From: Alphaproteobacteria bacterium
GTDB lineage: Bacteria > Pseudomonadota > Alphaproteobacteria > Rickettsiales > UBA8987
Direction: 5' to 3'
Length of the DNA: 7,477 bases
Assembly (NCBI GenBank): GCA_023269645.1
Contig: JAHFPR010000071.1
Span: 1,709-9,185, forward strand
The position numbers and the translations under genes are program-made. The notes beneath the pieces were generated by a model, which had not been told where the DNA came from, made no database searches, and worked only from the letters and a program-made list of their open reading frames with translations. Shown in pieces: positions 6,275 through 7,477 of this stretch (position 1 is its first letter; each line of letters starts with the position of its first letter).

Positions 6275-6301
6275 AAACCAACTCCGAAAGAGTTGGTTTT
6301 C
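6273..6301. terminator. Perfect 12-bp hairpin, possibly a bidirectional terminator (hairpin B)
   Basis: GAAAACCAACTC (6273-6284), loop CGAAA, GAGTTGGTTTTC (6290-6301). Symmetric A4/T4 ends give either strand a stem closed by a short T-run, the form of a bidirectional terminator; on the minus strand it would act on yggS read-through. It shares two bases with hairpin A. Four T are few for strong termination, so a repeat element is the alternative. Confidence 0.5.
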
Positions 6302-6321
6302 CGCGCCGGAGGCAGCGTATG

Positions 6322-6352
6322 CCAAATAATATTCTGTAAGAATATTATTTGG
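6322..6352. repeat. Perfect 13-bp A/T-rich inverted repeat (hairpin C)
   Basis: CCAAATAATATTC (6322-6334), loop TGTAA, GAATATTATTTGG (6340-6352), no mismatch. It is strikingly A/T-rich in GC-rich surroundings. The apex TGTAAGA also occurs at the apex of hairpin A on the opposite strand. Function is unknown; it could be an operator, a processed RNA stem or a mobile palindromic element. Confidence 0.85.
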
Positions 6353-6384
6353 AAACACTATGCTATCCAGCACGATGATCCTGA

Positions 6385-6397
6385 GATGCTACGCATC
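6385..6397. repeat. Small hairpin GATGC-TAC-GCATC
   Basis: Five-bp arms (6385-6389, 6393-6397) with a 3-nt loop, between hairpin C and the yggS stop. It is short enough to arise by chance, but it lies in line with the others in the same gap. Confidence 0.4.
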
Positions 6398-6407
6398 ACT
6401 AAAGATG

Positions 6408-6425
6408 GCGGGATTCCTATCCCGC
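6408..6425 (-). terminator. Weak terminator candidate after yggS
   Basis: GCGGGAT (6408-6414), loop TCCT, ATCCCGC (6419-6425). In yggS orientation the stem begins 8 nt after the stop codon and is followed by CATCTTTAG, so a GC-rich stem with a poor T-run. Position favours transcript ending or 3'-end protection; the weak T-run makes full termination doubtful. Confidence 0.45.
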
Positions 6426-6433
6426 TGCTTCCT

Positions 6434-7129
6434 TCACTGAACTCCGGCCACCCGCTCCCCGAAAATGGCGGAACCCACCCGCACATATGTCGCGCCCAGC
6501 GTGGCGGCGATCGCGTAATCCGCGCTCATGCCCATACTGAGTTCCGGGAGGTTATGCCGCTCCGCCAGTTTTTTCAGTAGCGCAAAATGCGGCGCGGGAT
6601 TCTCTCCGGCGGGGGGGATGCACATCAGCCCCGCAACGGGCAGATGGAGTTTTTCCCGGCTTAAGTCCAGCAATTCCGGCAGGTCGCGGGGAGGGATACC
6701 CGCTTTCTGCGGCTCCTCGCCCGTATTCACCTGGATGAAACAGGCGGGGCGTTTCCCCTGCCGTGCCATTTCCGCCGCCAGTGCCTCGGCGAGCCGGGGG
6801 CGATCGAGCGTTTCGATCACATCGAACAGTGCCACGGCCTCCTTCACCTTATTGGTTTGCAGGGGGCCGAGCAGGTGCAGTTCAATATCCAGGAATTTCT
6901 CCCGCAGGGCAGGCCATTTGGCGGCGGCTTCCTGCACCCTGTTTTCCCCGAAAATGCGATGTCCCTGCGCAAGAAACGGCAGGATCGCCTCCCCCGGCTG
7001 TGTTTTGCTGACGGCGACGATGTGCGGCAGGGGCGCGGATTCTACTGCCTCCGGCAGCCCGCAATCCTGCCGCGCCCGCCGCATCCGCGCCGTGATTTCT
7101 GCCAGGGATAACTTCTCGTATTCCGCCAT
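6434..7129 (-). CDS. yggS: PLP homeostasis protein, YggS/PLPBP (YBL036C) family
   Basis: Encodes 231 residues, the standard length. YggS-family proteins are single-domain cytosolic TIM-barrel proteins of the alanine racemase N-terminal fold; they bind pyridoxal phosphate, have no established enzymatic activity and keep B6 vitamers and amino-acid pools in balance. The PLP lysine is K42 in VAVSKTQP (39-45), followed by FGENRVQEA (60-68), HLLGPLQTNKVK (85-96), where many relatives have H-F-I-G, IETLDRP (105-111), VNTGEEPQKAG (134-144), GLMCIPP (167-173), LSMGMSADYAIA (197-208), and VRVGSAIFGER (216-226), which carries phosphate-binding residues. The ATG at 7129 is supported by AAAGG (7139-7135) at 5-nt spacing. 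It is divergent from the signal-peptide gene at 7369 and followed by a hairpin-rich gap. Confidence 0.95.
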   Translation of the reverse strand: MAEYEKLSLAEITARMRRARQDCGLPEAVESAPLPHIVAVSKTQPGEAILPFLAQGHRIFGENRVQEAAAKWPALREKFLDIELHLLGPLQTNKVKEAVALFDVIETLDRPRLAEALAAEMARQGKRPACFIQVNTGEEPQKAGIPPRDLPELLDLSREKLHLPVAGLMCIPPAGENPAPHFALLKKLAERHNLPELSMGMSADYAIAATLGATYVRVGSAIFGERVAGVQ

Positions 7130-7368
7130 GCCAGCCTTTCTGCGGGGTTATAAAAAGAGAGTCGCACGGAGGGGGGAAAGAGGCAATGTGTCTTTTTTGC
7201 AACATACAGCATAAAAGGAATGCCTGTTCATGGTGTTCATTGGCCAAGGGCGTTGCAATACGGTGGGTTGCGGGTATCTTCGCGCGGAGAACTAGGCGCA
7301 GGTGTGCGCACAGGAACTTGTTGGCATTGGAATACTGTTTTTAACTTTAACTCACTAGGGTAAACACC
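7130..7368. other. Divergent intergenic region between yggS and the exported-protein gene
   Basis: 239 nt that should hold promoters for both directions. I see no tRNA, small-RNA signature or convincing ORF. On the minus side, TATAAC (7153-7148) is a possible -10 for yggS without a good -35. On the plus side, TTGTTG (7319-7324), 17 nt, TTAACT (7342-7347) is a weak promoter candidate, followed by a tandem TTTAAC-TTTAAC. A 10-bp palindrome lies at 7303-7312. Confidence 0.5.
7303..7312. promoter_or_regulatory. Palindrome TGTGCGCACA, possible operator
   Basis: A perfect 10-bp palindrome 57 nt before the ATG at 7369 and just upstream of the best -35 candidate, which is where a transcription factor would bind. 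There is no flanking second copy, so chance is possible. Confidence 0.3.
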
Positions 7369-7477
7369 ATGAAGAAGATATTGATGATGAGCACGATTCT
7401 GGTTGGCGCGGTTGCGTTTACCGGGAATGCATTTGCGGATGGCGGAGCGGCGGCGAAGCCGGTTGCGAAGAAGGCCT
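7369..7477 (+). CDS. N-terminus of an exported protein, 3' end outside the window
   Basis: The first 36 codons are visible. The ATG is preceded by AGGG (7357-7360) at 8-nt spacing. The residues form a classical Sec signal peptide: MKK start, hydrophobic core ILMMSTILVGAVAF (4-17), then TGNAFA with a signal peptidase I site after A23 (A-F-A), and a mature part beginning DGGAAAKPVAKKA. There is no lipobox cysteine, so a periplasmic or otherwise exported soluble protein is expected. The Ala/Lys-rich mature start is seen in several small alphaproteobacterial periplasmic proteins, but the family cannot be named from this piece. Confidence 0.8.
   Translation, partial: MKKILMMSTILVGAVAFTGNAFADGGAAAKPVAKKA

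Noticed and set aside
6198..6281. Longer start of the methyltransferase at 6281
   Set aside because: The added 28 residues read through hairpin A, have no ribosome site and match nothing in the family; the start at 6197 has a good AAAGG.
6224..6425. CRISPR array
   Set aside because: The hairpins are different sequences at irregular spacing, with no repeated unit or spacers and no cas genes.
6528..7214. Plus-strand open frame of 228 codons
   Set aside because: Antisense to yggS, Ser/Arg-rich shadow; yggS is unambiguous on the other strand.
6882..7247. Minus-strand open frame starting at 7247 and overlapping the yggS start
   Set aside because: Most of it is yggS in another frame; the short unique part has no clear ribosome site.

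Overview
The window looks like chromosomal DNA from a GC-rich alphaproteobacterium. Three things point that way. A SPOR-domain protein of alphaproteobacterial type lies directly before nagZ. A small class I methyltransferase has the 'MPAPQG / LPFADES / VHTLE / PNRRSIWARRE' pattern that I associate with alphaproteobacterial genomes. A TTAA-N7-TTAA box, the binding pattern of the alphaproteobacterial cell-cycle regulator CtrA, sits in front of one gene. I cannot name the genus.

Layout. (1) At 2-1790 (+) is a cell-envelope pair: the 3' part of a SPOR (peptidoglycan-binding) protein overlapping by 11 nt with nagZ (peptidoglycan recycling beta-N-acetylglucosaminidase), which appears to start at TTG. 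(2) At 1835-7129 four genes run on the minus strand. In transcription order they are yggS/PLPBP (6434-7129), a SAM-dependent methyltransferase (5430-6197), a 744-residue protein of unknown family (3109-5343) and a UbiH/Coq6-type flavin hydroxylase of ubiquinone synthesis (1835-3058), which converges on nagZ. The gaps between them (236, 86 and 50 nt) hold promoter-like or hairpin elements, so this looks like separately controlled neighbours rather than one tight operon. (3) At 7369 a plus-strand gene begins that encodes a signal peptide and runs off the window; it is divergent from yggS across 239 nt.

What stands out. The 236-nt gap between yggS and the methyltransferase holds three perfect hairpins with 23-, 12- and 13-bp arms, each with a 5-nt loop, plus two smaller hairpins. 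Another perfect palindrome (12-bp arms, 4-nt loop) lies inside the flavin hydroxylase reading frame, exactly where the protein has about eight residues more than I expect for the family. The long unknown protein has a His/Gly-rich N-terminus, a glycine-rich hydrophobic stretch, one EF-hand-like loop and a Gly/Ser then Pro/His tail, and it is the gene preceded by the CtrA-like box. There is no sign of CRISPR, tRNA, rRNA, transposase or phage genes.

Functionally, SPOR and NagZ belong to cell-wall turnover, the flavoprotein to respiratory quinone synthesis, and YggS to PLP homeostasis. The unknown protein and the methyltransferase cannot be assigned to a pathway from this window.
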